DNA of 64,000 nt, taken from the NCBI GenBank assembly GCA_028687035.1, contig JAQUAX010000006.1, forward strand, positions 1 through 64,000, in the 5' to 3' direction. Of the stretch, positions 19,925 to 29,986 are shown in pieces; the first letter of the stretch is position 1; each line of letters begins with the position of its first letter. A program made the translations under genes and the position numbers. This stretch comes from Dechloromonas sp. Its GTDB lineage: Bacteria; Pseudomonadota; Gammaproteobacteria; Burkholderiales; Rhodocyclaceae. Under the pieces are notes generated by a model. The model saw nothing but the letters and a program-made list of their open reading frames with translations. It was not told where the DNA came from and ran no database searches.

Positions 19925-22900
19925 CCGCGGCGGGCCTGGCGGCGACCGCCCAGCCACCTGAGCACCACCTCGAACAGGGCTTCCGGATCGACCGGCTTGC
20001 CGACGTGGTCGTCCATGCCGGCCGCGAAACAGGCCCGGCGGTCCTCGTCGAAGGCATTGGCGGTCATCGCCAGGATCGGCGTATCGCGGTTCGGCGTATC
20101 GGCGCGAATCGCCCGCGCCGCATCGAGGCCGTTCAGGCGCGGCATCTGCATGTCCATCAGGATCAGGTCGAAGGCTTCGGCCCGTGCCCGCTCGAGCGCC
20201 TCGACGCCGTCCGCAGCGACCTCGACGGCCAGCCCGGCCTCCTCGAGGAGCTGACGCGACACTTCCTGGTTGATCGGCTCGTCCTCGACCAGCAGGATGC
20301 GGGCGCCCGGAAAAGCCCGACGCAGGCGGGCCTCCGCCGGCTCCTCCGGGGCCTCGCCGCCCCCGCCAGCCGGCGTCGCGGCACCGGCCAACCGGACCGT
20401 GAACCAGAAGACGCTGCCCTGGCCGGGCTCGCTGTCGACACCGATCTCCCCGCCCATCAGCTGGACCAGGCGCTTGCTGATCGCCAGCCCGAGCCCGGTA
20501 CCGCCGTATTTCCGGGTGAAGGAATTGTCGGCCTGTTCGAAGGCATTGAACAGGCGCTGGCGGACGGCCGGCTCGATGCCTATGCCCTCGTCTTCGACTT
20601 CGAAACGCAGCAGCAGTCCGGCCTCCCCGGCGTCGAGACGGCGCACCCGGATGTCGACGCAGCCGCGCTCGGCAAACTTGATCGCATTGCCGGTCAGGTT
20701 CAGCAACACCTGACGCAGGCGCAGCGGATCGCCGCGCAGCCCGGTCGCCGCCAGATCGGCCGGCACGTCGAGGCGCAGCGGCACGCCCCGGTCGATCGCC
20801 TTCTGGCCGAGCAGGCCAACCACGTCGTCGAGCACGGCGGCCAGCGTGAAATCCGTCTCGTCGAGCACGAAGCGCTCCGCCTCGATCTTCGAGATGTCCA
20901 GGATGTCGTTGAGCACCAGCAGCAGGTGGTCGGCGCCCGCCTTCGCCTTGTCGAGCTGCTCGACGGCCCGCCCATCATCGACCCGGCGGCGGGCGAGCGC
21001 CAGCATGCCCATGATCGCGTTCATCGGGGTCCGCAATTCGTGGCTCATGTTGGCCAGGAAACTGGATTTGGCCCGACTGGCTGCCTCGGCGGCCTCCTTG
21101 GCGACGAGCAGCGTCCGGTTGGCGGCCTCCAGTTCGTCGTTCAGGGCCTGGACGCGCGCTTCGGAACGCGCCCGCTCGGCGATCTCGGCCTGCAGCCGAT
21201 CGTTGGTCCGGCGCAGGTCCGCGGCCTGCTTTTCCAGGTTCTCGGTATGGGCGCGCAACTGCCCCGCCATGTGGCGGGTCGCGTCGAACAGCGTGGCAAC
21301 CTCGCGGATCGGGCTGTTGCGGACCGTGTCGACGCGCCACTCCCCGGCGGCCAGCCGGGCGGCCGCCCGCGACAACCGGACCAGCGGGCGCGCCACCCAG
21401 TCGGTGGCGAACAGGCCGATGAAGAAGGCGAACACGGTGACGATCAGCACCAGGTAAGCGATGTTGCGCAGATTGCCGCCGATCTCGGCATCGAAATGCC
21501 CCTTGGGCAGGATCACGCCGATGGTCAGTTGCGGCCCCTGCGGAACTGCATGGCTGCGCCAGTCGAGCAGGTAATCCTCGCCGCCGAGGCTGAACGACGC
21601 GCTGCCCTCGGCTTGCCCGGCCTGTCCTTCGAGTGCGGCACCGGCGGCGCGGACGACGGCGTCGCGGCTCTCGGCGAGCCGGAAGCGGACCGTGCGGCCG
21701 TCGTCGACGCGGTAGATCGCATCCTGGCCGGAACTCGCCAGCAATCCCCCGCCGCGCTCCGCGATGAAGGCGATCGCGCTGCTGCCAGCGGTCAGTTCGC
21801 GCAGGAAGGCGCTCAATTGCGATAGCGCGACGTCGGCGGTGGCGACGCCGATGAAGCGCCCCTGCGGATCGTGCAGCGGCGCCGACAGCCCGATGCCCAT
21901 CGTGTCGTAAGCCCCGGCGGAATCGTTGATCACGTACGAGTAGGCCGGATACCAGGCGGGGACGCCAGCCGCCAGCGCCGCTTGGTACCAGGGCCGGGTG
22001 CGCGCGTCGAAATCGCGGTTGGCCTTGCTGACCAGCGAAGCCGGACGGCCCGCATCATCGACGCGGAAGATGTGCATCGCACGCTGCTCGGCGCGGCGGG
22101 CATGGATCAGGCGCAGGCTCTTGTCGGTGCCGAGCGGCGGCCGGCTGCCGGCGTAATACTCGCCGTCGGCCAGACCGATCGAAATAAAGGTCAGCAGCGG
22201 CTGCTGGCGGATCTGCAACAGGAAGGCCTGCATCAGTTCGTCGCGCCGGGCGTCCGACAGCAAACCGGCCCGGGCCTGCTCGACGTTATAGGTCACGATG
22301 CGCCGCGGCACCTCGAAGAACGCGGCGACCCGGTCGTGGATGCGCTCGACCAGCGCGGCGGCGCTGGCCTGCGCGAAGCGTTCCGAGGACTGTTCGGCGT
22401 TGCGCAGCGATATCCAGCCGCTGACCACGACGATCGGCAGCAACACCAGGATCATCGCCCCGAACAGGAAGGCGCGCAGCCCAATCCGGCCGGCCCCCGG
22501 AGGCAGCGCGGGTCCCTCGTCGGCCTCGACGGCGGACTGGCTCCGCCGGCTGACCAGCAACCAGGAAACCAGCGCCAGCGTCAACAGCAGGCCGGCAGCA
22601 CGGATCAGCCAGTGGCGCTGCGCGGCCTGCAGCACTTCCGGCTTCGGCTCGGCGGCGAAACGCCACTGGCCGCCCGGCAGGTTCAGGTCGAGCGCGACAT
22701 GGGAACGCTTGAACAGTCCGGGATCGCCCCAGAACGGCGCGCCCTGGGCGCCCGATGCATCGCGGCCGCGGATGGCGAGGCGGAACGGCAGCTCGGCGGC
22801 GGCGAGGCCCGCGTCTTCCAGCATGCCCTCGAAATCGGCGGCGATCGACAGGATTCCCCAGTCGCCTGCCCCGCCGCGGAATTCGACCGGCGTGCGCAAT

Positions 22901-23388
22901 ACCAGGCCGGAGCGTCCGCTCTGGGCCAGCGTGATCGGTCCGGAAACGAAGGCATCGCGGCGCTCGATGGCCCGCTCGAGGCCGACCATGACGTCGGGCC
23001 GGCTCGCGTAGTTCAGGCCGATCACCGCCTCGTTGCCGGCCAGCGGATGAACGAAAACGACTTCGAGCTTGTTGGAGACGGTGACGTTGACGACCCGCGG
23101 GCGCGCCGCGACCAGCCGCTTTGCGGCATCGGCCAGCCCCGGATCGTCGGCACCGCCCCCATCGCCCAGTCCGGCCGCGATGTCGTGGTTGTCCTGCAGC
23201 AGTTCGCCGATCTGCCTTTCCAGCCGGAAGACCCCGGCGCGCAGCGCGGCATCGGCCTGGCGGAGCGCCGCGCGCTCGCCGGCCCGCTCGTCGTAGTGCT
23301 CGACGGCGGCAGTCGCCGCCCAGCCGGCCAGCGCCAGCAGCAGCACCTTCAGCCAGACGACCACGCCCATGCCTTGCCCCTGCGCCAC
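19921..23388 (-). CDS. Hybrid sensor histidine kinase with two periplasmic sensor regions and a receiver domain
   Basis: This is an 1155-residue membrane kinase. TM1 is at about 8-28, a CHASE-like periplasmic region at 29-255, TM2 at 259-279, TM3 at 304-325, a second periplasmic double-Cache-like region at 326-640 and TM4 at 642-662. HAMP is at about 663-715 and a coiled coil at 716-775. HisKA carries phospho-accepting H783 (NMSHELRTP), and HATPase_c has the N box at 901, DEGIGI and GGTGLGLAI. The receiver (1028-1145) has phosphoacceptor D1079 and K1131. The start GTG 23388 has AGGGAG 8 nt upstream. No response regulator is adjacent, so output is unknown. Confidence 0.92.
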   Translation of the reverse strand: MAQGQGMGVVVWLKVLLLALAGWAATAAVEHYDERAGERAALRQADAALRAGVFRLERQIGELLQDNHDIAAGLGDGGGADDPGLADAAKRLVAARPRVVNVTVSNKLEVVFVHPLAGNEAVIGLNYASRPDVMVGLERAIERRDAFVSGPITLAQSGRSGLVLRTPVEFRGGAGDWGILSIAADFEGMLEDAGLAAAELPFRLAIRGRDASGAQGAPFWGDPGLFKRSHVALDLNLPGGQWRFAAEPKPEVLQAAQRHWLIRAAGLLLTLALVSWLLVSRRSQSAVEADEGPALPPGAGRIGLRAFLFGAMILVLLPIVVVSGWISLRNAEQSSERFAQASAAALVERIHDRVAAFFEVPRRIVTYNVEQARAGLLSDARRDELMQAFLLQIRQQPLLTFISIGLADGEYYAGSRPPLGTDKSLRLIHARRAEQRAMHIFRVDDAGRPASLVSKANRDFDARTRPWYQAALAAGVPAWYPAYSYVINDSAGAYDTMGIGLSAPLHDPQGRFIGVATADVALSQLSAFLRELTAGSSAIAFIAERGGGLLASSGQDAIYRVDDGRTVRFRLAESRDAVVRAAGAALEGQAGQAEGSASFSLGGEDYLLDWRSHAVPQGPQLTIGVILPKGHFDAEIGGNLRNIAYLVLIVTVFAFFIGLFATDWVARPLVRLSRAAARLAAGEWRVDTVRNSPIREVATLFDATRHMAGQLRAHTENLEKQAADLRRTNDRLQAEIAERARSEARVQALNDELEAANRTLLVAKEAAEAASRAKSSFLANMSHELRTPMNAIMGMLALARRRVDDGRAVEQLDKAKAGADHLLLVLNDILDISKIEAERFVLDETDFTLAAVLDDVVGLLGQKAIDRGVPLRLDVPADLAATGLRGDPLRLRQVLLNLTGNAIKFAERGCVDIRVRRLDAGEAGLLLRFEVEDEGIGIEPAVRQRLFNAFEQADNSFTRKYGGTGLGLAISKRLVQLMGGEIGVDSEPGQGSVFWFTVRLAGAATPAGGGGEAPEEPAEARLRRAFPGARILLVEDEPINQEVSRQLLEEAGLAVEVAADGVEALERARAEAFDLILMDMQMPRLNGLDAARAIRADTPNRDTPILAMTANAFDEDRRACFAAGMDDHVGKPVDPEALFEVVLRWLGGRRQARRG

Positions 23389-23551
23389 CGAACGGACTCC
23401 CTGCTATCGACGAAGCGGCAAGCATAGCAGAGGCTCGCCGCCGCCCCCTTCCCGCTTGAGCCGTGGCCGGGCATCGCGCCCGGTAGGGCAGTCCGTGCCG
23501 CCATCGCGGTGGACGCGGCTTACAGCGCGAAAACGAAAGGCGCTGCGCGCT

Positions 23552-24394
23552 TCAGCGGGCGACCGGCCGGCCGCGGTCGGCGCACCATTCGCTCCACGAC
23601 CCCGGATAGAGGCGCGAGCCCGGCAGGCCGGCGATTTCCATCGCGACGAGGTTGAGGCAGGCCGAGACGCCGGAACCGCACTGGTGGACGACGTCGGCCG
23701 GCGGCGTGCCGGCAAGCAGCGCCAGCCATTCGGCACGCAGCACGGCGGCCGGCTTGAAGCGCCCGTCGGGTTGCAAATTGTCGCGAAAACAGCGGTTGAC
23801 CGCACCGGGAATGTGGCCGGCGACCGGATCGATCGTCTCGTTCTCGCCGCGGAAGCGGTCCGGGCCGCGCGCGTCGACCAGATGCATGTGCGGCGTCTCC
23901 AGCCGGGCCATCACGTGACCGGCATCGACCCGCATGTCGTCCCGGAGATGGGCGACGAAGGCCACCGGTAGCGGGGTCGGCAAGGTCGTCGTCAGCTCGC
24001 CGCCGGCCGCCAGCCAGCCGGCCAGCCCGCCGTCGAGCAGCGCGACGCGCTCGTGCCCGAGCCAGCGCAGCAGCCACCACAGGCGGCCGGCGATCATGCC
24101 GCTGCCGTCGTCATAGACGACGACCTGGGTGCGGGCGCGGATGCCGATACCGCCGAGCCTGGCCGCCAGCCGGTCCGGATCGGGCAGCGGGTGCCGGCCG
24201 TTGCTGCCGTCCGGGACTCCCGACAGGTCGCGGTCGCAATGCAGGAAGAAGGCGCCGGGGATGTGGCCGGCCGCATGTGCGGCCTCGCCCCAGCCGGGGT
24301 CGGCCAGCTGGTGCCGGACGTCGACGACCAGCCAGTTCGGGTCGTGCAGGTGCGCCTTCAGCGTCGCCGCATCGACCAGCGTGGCGAAGCTCAC
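23552..24394 (-). CDS. sseA: 3-mercaptopyruvate sulfurtransferase-type tandem rhodanese
   Basis: This 280-residue two-domain rhodanese has an inactive N-terminal copy and a C-terminal copy with the catalytic loop CGSGVSAC. CGSGV(T/S) is the mercaptopyruvate sulfurtransferase form, whereas thiosulfate sulfurtransferases have CRxGV. Other conserved motifs are VVYDDGSGMIAGRLWWLLRWLGH, LLDGGLAGW, DARGPDRFRG and HIPGAVN. GTG 24394 overlaps the upstream STAS gene stop as GTGA, so the pair is coupled. It may supply persulfide sulfur; the link to the STAS protein is inferred from coupling only. Confidence 0.9.
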   Translation of the reverse strand: MSFATLVDAATLKAHLHDPNWLVVDVRHQLADPGWGEAAHAAGHIPGAFFLHCDRDLSGVPDGSNGRHPLPDPDRLAARLGGIGIRARTQVVVYDDGSGMIAGRLWWLLRWLGHERVALLDGGLAGWLAAGGELTTTLPTPLPVAFVAHLRDDMRVDAGHVMARLETPHMHLVDARGPDRFRGENETIDPVAGHIPGAVNRCFRDNLQPDGRFKPAAVLRAEWLALLAGTPPADVVHQCGSGVSACLNLVAMEIAGLPGSRLYPGSWSEWCADRGRPVAR

Positions 24395-24738
24395 GCAGCG
24401 TCCAGCCAGGCCTTCGCCTCGTCGGCGTCGGCGAAGACCTCGACGTCGGCGCTGACGAAGGTCTGCGACAGCCAGGCGCTCCAGGTCACCCACTGGCTGT
24501 CGGTGACCACCGCAACGCGCTTGAAGTCGCTGGCGTGGGCGCGCGAGAACTTGACCTCTTCCCAGGCGACGTCCAGCGTCAGGCCGGCCATCTGCGACAG
24601 GTCGAAATAGAGATCGACCGGGCCCTCGAACTGCACCTTGTAATTGACGACCTCCTCGAACTCCTTGTAGTCGGCCAGCGTGAATTCGCCGAACACGGAA
24701 ACGCTGACACGGCTGGGTTGGTGGTCGATGACGATCAT
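24391..24738 (-). CDS. SpoIIAA-like STAS-fold protein
   Basis: This 115-residue soluble protein resembles the SpoIIAA-like (DUF3478-type) STAS family: MIVIDHQPSRVSVSVFGEFT at the N-terminus, VDLYFDLSQMAGLTLDVAWEEVKF in the middle and FADADEAKAWL at the end. It lacks the phosphorylatable Ser context of true anti-sigma antagonists, so a signalling role should not be assumed. It precedes and overlaps the rhodanese gene. Confidence 0.8.
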   Translation of the reverse strand: MIVIDHQPSRVSVSVFGEFTLADYKEFEEVVNYKVQFEGPVDLYFDLSQMAGLTLDVAWEEVKFSRAHASDFKRVAVVTDSQWVTWSAWLSQTFVSADVEVFADADEAKAWLDAA

Positions 24739-24772
24739 GATCGGGCTCCGTTGTTGGTGTTGTGTGAAAAGT

Positions 24773-25624
24773 TTAATCCTGTTCCACCGGGCTGGCGCGG
24801 GAAAAGTGGGTGGCCGCGATCCCGGACAGCACGATCAGGCCGATCGCCGCCCATGCCGCGGCGCCGAGCACCTCGCCCCAGATCAGCATGCCGAACAGGC
24901 TGGAGAAGATCACCGTGCTGTAGGCCAGCGCCGCCGACATCAGCGTCTTGCCGCGCGAGAAGGCGCGCGTCATCGCCAGTTGGGCGGCGGTCGCGAAACT
25001 GGCGACGCCGAGCAGCAGCAGGCCGCTCCGTCCATCGACCGGGTGGATTTCGCCGAAGGCCAGCCAGACGGCAGCGCACACGGTGGCGACCAGCGAGAAG
25101 TAGAACACCGTGCGCGTCTCGGACTCGCCGCGCGCGCCGAGCTGGCGCACGCTGAAATAGGCCATGCCGGCCATCACGCCGGAAAAGAGCCCGACCAGCC
25201 CGCCGGCCAGCTGGTCGGCGTGGAAGGTCGGTTTGAGCAGCAGCGCGACGCCGACCAGGCCGATGCCGAGCGCGCCCAGCATGCCGCCGCGCAGGCGCAG
25301 ACCGGACAGCGCCAGGTACAGCGCGAGGAAGATCGCCGACGTGTAGTTCAGCGTCACCGCGGTGGCCAGCGGCAGCAGCGTGATCGCGTAGAAATAGGAA
25401 AACAGCGCCGTGAAGCCGACCAGGCCGCGCGTGATCTGCCAGCGCCAGTGCGGCGTCTTCAGTGACACGCCGCGCAGCCGGACCAGAACGAACATCAGCA
25501 GCAGCGAGATGAAGCTGCGGTAGAAGGTGATCTCGACGGCCGAGTGCGTTTCGGCGGACAGCTTGACGCAGACGCCCATGCAGGCGAACAGGAAGCTGGC
25601 GGCGATCATCCACAGGGATTGCAT
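24773..25624 (-). CDS. EamA/DMT-superfamily transporter
   Basis: This 283-residue inner-membrane protein has about ten hydrophobic helices and two EamA repeats. The first contains ITFYRSFISLLLMF and ALFSYFYAITLLPLATAVTL; the second contains FATAAQLAMTRAFSRGKT and a conserved GEVLGAAAWAAIGLIV. Such proteins export metabolites such as amino acids or S-adenosylmethionine; the substrate cannot be told from the sequence. It begins about 47 nt downstream of the Rieske gene terminator region and is followed by the STAS/rhodanese pair. Confidence 0.88.
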   Translation of the reverse strand: MQSLWMIAASFLFACMGVCVKLSAETHSAVEITFYRSFISLLLMFVLVRLRGVSLKTPHWRWQITRGLVGFTALFSYFYAITLLPLATAVTLNYTSAIFLALYLALSGLRLRGGMLGALGIGLVGVALLLKPTFHADQLAGGLVGLFSGVMAGMAYFSVRQLGARGESETRTVFYFSLVATVCAAVWLAFGEIHPVDGRSGLLLLGVASFATAAQLAMTRAFSRGKTLMSAALAYSTVIFSSLFGMLIWGEVLGAAAWAAIGLIVLSGIAATHFSRASPVEQD

Positions 25625-25670
25625 CGGAAGGCTCGGAAAGTTCGGTCCGCAGCGACGGGCAGCGGCGGAT

Positions 25671-25707
25671 GAAAATGAAAAGGGCGCCGGATTTTACCCC
25701 GGCGCCC
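25671..25707 (-). terminator. Terminator of the Rieske oxygenase gene
   Basis: On the minus strand GGGCGCCGG-(8 nt)-CCGGCGCCC is followed by a T-rich tract (rc of 25671-25681). It lies 21 nt after the stop codon. The 12-bp palindrome GCGGTCGACCGC (25708-25719) sits between the stop and this hairpin. Confidence 0.9.
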
Positions 25708-25728
25708 GCGGTCGACCGCAGCGAACGC

Positions 25729-26862
25729 TCAGCGCGCCTCGATCGCCGACTGCATGATCCGGCGGTAGAACTCGTGGAAGTGCTGCATGCCGTCCTCCAT
25801 CGGGCTCTGGTACGGACCGACCTCGTTCCTGCCCTGGGCGAGCAGCGCCTTGCGGCCACGGTCCATGCGCTCGCCGATGTCGTCGTCCTCGATCGCCGTC
25901 TCCATGTAGGCGGCGCGCTCGGCCTCGATGAACTCGCGCTCGAAATCGACGATTTCCTCCGGGTAGTAGAACTCGACGACGTTCATCGTCTTGTCCGGCC
26001 CCTGCGGGATCAGCGTCGAGACGACCAGCACGTGCGGGTACCACTCGACCATGATGTTCGGGTAGTAGGTCAGCCAGACGGCGCCCTGCGGCGGCGTCTC
26101 GCCGCGGTCGCCGTAATATTCGCGGACGGCCTTCTGCCAGCGCCCGTAGGTCGCCGAGCCCTCCTTCAGCAGCGACGTGATGCCGACCTTCTGCACCGAG
26201 TACCACTCGCCGAACTGCCAGGACAGGTCGTCGCAGGTCACGAAGTTGCCCAGGCCCGGATGGTAGGGAACGACGTGGTAGTCCTCCAGATAGACCTCGA
26301 TGAAGGTCTTCCAGTTGTAATTGCACTCGTGCATCTCGACGTGGTCGAGCTTGTAACCGGAGAAATCGAACTCGCGCGCGACGTTCATGCCGGCGAGGTC
26401 GCCGGTGGCCGAGCGCGGGCCCTTGAAGAGCAGGCCGTTCCAGTTTTCCAGCTTCGCCTTGTCGAGGTTCAGGCAGGGGTTCTGCGGGAAATGCGGCGCG
26501 CCGATCAGCTGGCCGCCCTGGTCGTAGGTCCAGCGGTGGATCGGGCAGACGACCGGCCCTTCCAGCTTGCCGCTGCCCTGCAGCATGATCGCCTGACGAT
26601 GGCGGCAGACGTTGGACATCTGCCAGATGCCGGCATTCGGCCCGACGTCGCCGCCGTTCAGCAGCATCTGGCCGTGATCCTTCCACTCCAGCGAGCGGTA
26701 GTCGCCCGCCTCGGGCACCATCAGCTGATGGCCGACATAGCCCGGACCGGCATCGAAGATGAGTTTCTTCTCCAGTTCAAAGATTTTCTCATCGAAATAC
26801 CAGTCCACCGGCAGTTGGGAAACTGCAGGGACCAACCTGGACACATTGGCCATGTCGGACAT
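25729..26862 (-). CDS. Rieske-type ring-hydroxylating oxygenase, alpha subunit
   Basis: This 377-residue oxygenase has an N-terminal Rieske [2Fe-2S] domain, CRH...CPIH (near residues 87-110), and a C-terminal mononuclear iron domain with NWKTFIEVYLEDYHVVPYHPG, whose two His are iron ligands. The family oxidises aromatics or quaternary amines (carnitine, choline, betaine type). No beta subunit, ferredoxin or reductase is adjacent, so substrate and electron donor are unknown. I chose ATG 26862, which has GGAGG upstream; the longer frame would run into xseB on the other strand. Confidence 0.88.
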   Translation of the reverse strand: MSDMANVSRLVPAVSQLPVDWYFDEKIFELEKKLIFDAGPGYVGHQLMVPEAGDYRSLEWKDHGQMLLNGGDVGPNAGIWQMSNVCRHRQAIMLQGSGKLEGPVVCPIHRWTYDQGGQLIGAPHFPQNPCLNLDKAKLENWNGLLFKGPRSATGDLAGMNVAREFDFSGYKLDHVEMHECNYNWKTFIEVYLEDYHVVPYHPGLGNFVTCDDLSWQFGEWYSVQKVGITSLLKEGSATYGRWQKAVREYYGDRGETPPQGAVWLTYYPNIMVEWYPHVLVVSTLIPQGPDKTMNVVEFYYPEEIVDFEREFIEAERAAYMETAIEDDDIGERMDRGRKALLAQGRNEVGPYQSPMEDGMQHFHEFYRRIMQSAIEAR

Positions 26863-26927
26863 TCCACGCCTCCAGCGGGTTAACAAAAAGTTAATGAACA
26901 AGAAAGGGATTTTACCCTGCCCCGAAT

Positions 26928-26957
26928 TTGACCAGAAGCCCCTGGATAGAGTATTTT
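26928..26957 (+). promoter_or_regulatory. Sigma70-type promoter of xseB-ispA-dxs
   Basis: TTGACC (26928-26933), 18 nt, TATTTT (26952-26957), about 27 nt upstream of the xseB ATG. It lies in the divergent space between the Rieske gene and xseB. Confidence 0.6.
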
Positions 26958-26983
26958 CACGTGTTTCCTCGAAGCCCGCTGAC

Positions 26984-27223
26984 ATGGAACCAAGCCCCAT
27001 TGCCGACCTGAAATTCGAGACTGCGCTTGCCGAACTCGAAGCCATCGTCGCCGGCATGGAAGGTGGCCGGCTCGAGCTGGAAGACTCGATCGCCGCCTAC
27101 AAGCGCGGCATGGCCCTGATGCAGCATTGCCAGGCCCAGCTCACCGCCGCCGAGGAGCAGATCCGCATCATCGAAAACGGCCAGTCGCGGAGCGTCGACC
27201 GCAACACGCTGGAGGCCCAGTGA
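26984..27223 (+). CDS. xseB: Exodeoxyribonuclease VII small subunit
   Basis: This 79-residue protein has the XseB signature FETALAELEAIVAGMEGGRLELEDSIAAYKRG (two long helices). With XseA it forms ExoVII, a single-strand DNA exonuclease. The start ATG 26984 gives MEPSPIADLKFE. It is the first gene of xseB-ispA-dxs, the standard proteobacterial order. Its stop overlaps the ispA start as GTGA. Confidence 0.95.
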   Translation: MEPSPIADLKFETALAELEAIVAGMEGGRLELEDSIAAYKRGMALMQHCQAQLTAAEEQIRIIENGQSRSVDRNTLEAQ

Positions 27224-28113
27224 ATCCGCTGCCTTTTGCCGACTGGATGGCGACCACGCAGGAACGCGTCGAAGCCGCCCTCGCCCGTTTCCTGCCCGGC
27301 GCCGACACCCTTCCCGCCCGCCTGCACGACGCGATGCGCTATGCCACGCTGGGCGGCGGCAAGCGCGTCCGCCCGCTGCTCGCCTTCGCCGCCGGCGAAC
27401 TGACCGGCGCGACGCCGGAAAAGCTCGAGGTCGTCGCTTGCGCGGTCGAGATGATCCACGCCTATTCGCTGGTGCACGACGACCTGCCGTGCATGGACGA
27501 CGACGTGCTGCGCCGCGGTCGACCGACCTGCCACGTCGAATATGATGAGCCGACCGCACTGCTGGTCGGCGACAGCCTGCAGACGCAGGCCTTCGAACTG
27601 CTCGCCGGCCCGCTGCTCGGCGACCCCGCCCGCCAGCTCGAGATGGTGGCGCTGCTCGCCCACGCCAGCGGTTCGCGCGGCATGGCCGGCGGCCAGGCGA
27701 TCGACCTCGCGTCGGTCGGCAAGCCGCTGTCGCAGCCCGAACTCGAACTGATGCACGCGCTGAAGACCGGCGCGCTGATCCGTGCCGCGGTGCTGCTCGG
27801 CGCGCTGGCCGGCACCCCGCTGTCGGCCGACGAACGTCACCAGCTCGACCGCTTCGCCAAGCGCGCCGGCCTGCTCTTCCAGGTCGTCGACGACATCCTC
27901 GACTGCACGGCGAGCACCGCGACGCTGGGCAAGACCGCCGGCAAGGACGAGGCCGCCGACAAGCCCACCTACGTCAGCCTACTCGGCCTCGACGGCGCCC
28001 GCAGCTACGCCGGGGAACTGCGGACCGACGCGCTGGCCGCGCTGGCCATTTTCGGCGAACGCGCCGGCCGACTGACCCAGCTGGCCGACTTCATCTGCCA
28101 CCGGCAATTCTGA
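27220..28113 (+). CDS. ispA: Farnesyl (polyprenyl) diphosphate synthase
   Basis: This 297-residue short-chain prenyltransferase condenses IPP with DMAPP/GPP. It has [10 protein letters not shown], the first Asp-rich motif DDLPCMDDD and the second DDILD. The start is GTG 27220, overlapping the xseB stop (GTGA); no ATG fits the family N-terminus. dxs begins one base after its stop, so the operon makes both early and late isoprenoid enzymes. Confidence 0.96.
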   Translation: MNPLPFADWMATTQERVEAALARFLPGADTLPARLHDAMRYATLGGGKRVRPLLAFAAGELTGATPEKLEVVACAVEMIHAYSLVHDDLPCMDDDVLRRGRPTCHVEYDEPTALLVGDSLQTQAFELLAGPLLGDPARQLEMVALLAHASGSRGMAGGQAIDLASVGKPLSQPELELMHALKTGALIRAAVLLGALAGTPLSADERHQLDRFAKRAGLLFQVVDDILDCTASTATLGKTAGKDEAADKPTYVSLLGLDGARSYAGELRTDALAALAIFGERAGRLTQLADFICHRQF

Positions 28114-28114
28114 G

Positions 28115-29974
28115 ATGCGCTTCTCCCTGCTCGACACCATCAACAGCCCGGCCGACCTGCGCCGCCTCGACCGCAAGCAGCTGCCGCAACTGGCGGGCCA
28201 GCTGCGCGACTTCCTGATCGAGTCGGTCGCCCAGACCGGCGGCCACCTGTCATCCAACCTCGGCACCGTCGAACTGACCATCGCGCTGCACGCCGTCTAC
28301 AACACGCCGGAAGACCGCCTGGTCTGGGACGTCGGCCACCAGTGCTACCCGCACAAGATCCTGACCGGGCGCCGCGCCGGCATGAACCGCCTGCGCATGC
28401 GCGGCGGCCTCGCCGGCTTCCCGAAGCGCTGCGAAAGCCCGTACGACACCTTCGGCGTCGGCCATTCGTCGACGTCGATCTCGGCGGCACTGGGCATGGC
28501 GCTGGCCGCCAAGCTGAAGGGCGAGAACCGCAAGACGGTCGCCGTGATCGGCGACGGCGCGATGTCGGCCGGCATGGCCTTCGAGGCGATGAACAACGCC
28601 GGCGTCGCCGACGCCGACATGCTGGTCATCCTCAACGACAACGAGATGTCGATCTCGCCGCCGGTCGGCGCGCTGAACAACATCCTGACCCGGCTGATGT
28701 CGGGCAAGACCTACAACGCCGCGCGCGAGGCCGGCCGCCACATGCTCGGCTTCGCGCCGCCGCTGCTCGAACTGGCCCGCCGGGCGGAAGAGCACGTCAA
28801 GGGCATGATCGCGCCGGGCACGCTGTTCGAGGAATTCGGCTTCCACTACTACGGACCGATCGACGGCCACGACCTCGACGCGCTGATCCCGACGCTGGAA
28901 AACCTGAAGAAGCTGAAGGGCCCGAAGTTCCTGCACGTGATCACCAAGAAGGGCCAGGGCTACAAGCTGGCCGAAAGCGACCCCATCCTCTACCACGGGG
29001 TCGGCAAGTTCGCGCCGGGCGAAGGCATCCAGTCCGGCAAGGGCGGCGGCAAGCTGACCTACACCCAGGTCTTCGGCGACTGGCTGTGCGACCAGGCCCA
29101 GGCCGACCCGCGGCTGGTCGGCATCACGCCGGCGATGCGCGAAGGCTCCGGCCTGGTCCGTTTCGCCGAGCAGTTCCCGGAACGCTACTTCGACGTCGGC
29201 ATCGCCGAGCAGCACGCCGTGACCTTCGCCGCCGGCCTGGCCTGCGAAGGCCTGAAGCCGGTCGTCGCGATCTACTCGACCTTCCTGCAGCGGGGCTACG
29301 ACCAGCTGGTCCATGACGTCGCGCTGCAGAACCTGCCGGTGATCTTCGCGGTCGACCGCGGCGGCCTGGTCGGCGCCGACGGCCCGACCCACCACGGCAC
29401 CTTCGACCTGTCCTTCGCCACCTGCATCCCGAACCTGGTCGTCATGGCGCCGTCCGACGAAGCCGAGTGCCGGCGCATGCTGTCGACCGCCTTCGCCCAC
29501 GACGGCCCGTCGCTGGTCCGCTATCCGCGCGGCGGCGGCACCGGCACGATCCCCTCGACCCAGCTCGACACGCTGCCGCTGGGCCGGGGCGAAATCCGCC
29601 GCCGCGGCCAGGGCGTTGCGCTGCTCGCCTTCGGCAGCCTGGTCCCGGCCGCCCTCGCCGCCGGCAACGAACTCGACGCCACGGTCGCCAACATGCGCTT
29701 CGTCAAGCCGCTCGACGTCGACCTGATCGTCGAACTGGCCGGGAACCATTCGCTGCTGGTCAGCATCGAAGAGAACGCCGTGATCGGCGGCGCCGGCTCG
29801 GAAATCGCGCGGGTGCTGGAGGAGCGCGGGCTGGACGTGCCGCTGCTGCGCCTCGGCCTGCCCGACCGCTTCATCGACCACGGCGAACAGGGCCAGCTCC
29901 TCGCCGAGCTGGGCCTCGACAGGGACGGTATCGTACGCGCCGTGCGCGACCGGACCGACCTACAACAACCCTAA
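28115..29974 (+). CDS. dxs: 1-deoxy-D-xylulose-5-phosphate synthase
   Basis: Dxs is the TPP enzyme that starts the MEP pathway from pyruvate and glyceraldehyde 3-phosphate. The 619-residue protein has [15 protein letters not shown], the TPP-binding [18 protein letters not shown]...LNDN, the catalytic [12 protein letters not shown] and the transketolase C-terminal domain. Length is normal. It follows ispA with a 1-nt gap and precedes folE2 by 12 nt. Confidence 0.98.
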   Translation: MRFSLLDTINSPADLRRLDRKQLPQLAGQLRDFLIESVAQTGGHLSSNLGTVELTIALHAVYNTPEDRLVWDVGHQCYPHKILTGRRAGMNRLRMRGGLAGFPKRCESPYDTFGVGHSSTSISAALGMALAAKLKGENRKTVAVIGDGAMSAGMAFEAMNNAGVADADMLVILNDNEMSISPPVGALNNILTRLMSGKTYNAAREAGRHMLGFAPPLLELARRAEEHVKGMIAPGTLFEEFGFHYYGPIDGHDLDALIPTLENLKKLKGPKFLHVITKKGQGYKLAESDPILYHGVGKFAPGEGIQSGKGGGKLTYTQVFGDWLCDQAQADPRLVGITPAMREGSGLVRFAEQFPERYFDVGIAEQHAVTFAAGLACEGLKPVVAIYSTFLQRGYDQLVHDVALQNLPVIFAVDRGGLVGADGPTHHGTFDLSFATCIPNLVVMAPSDEAECRRMLSTAFAHDGPSLVRYPRGGGTGTIPSTQLDTLPLGRGEIRRRGQGVALLAFGSLVPAALAAGNELDATVANMRFVKPLDVDLIVELAGNHSLLVSIEENAVIGGAGSEIARVLEERGLDVPLLRLGLPDRFIDHGEQGQLLAELGLDRDGIVRAVRDRTDLQQP

Positions 29975-29986
29975 AGAACAGCCCCC

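Noticed and set aside
19387..21825. An 812-codon plus-strand open frame over queG and the sensor kinase
   Set aside because: It starts inside queG in another frame and continues antisense to the kinase; same codon-bias artefact.
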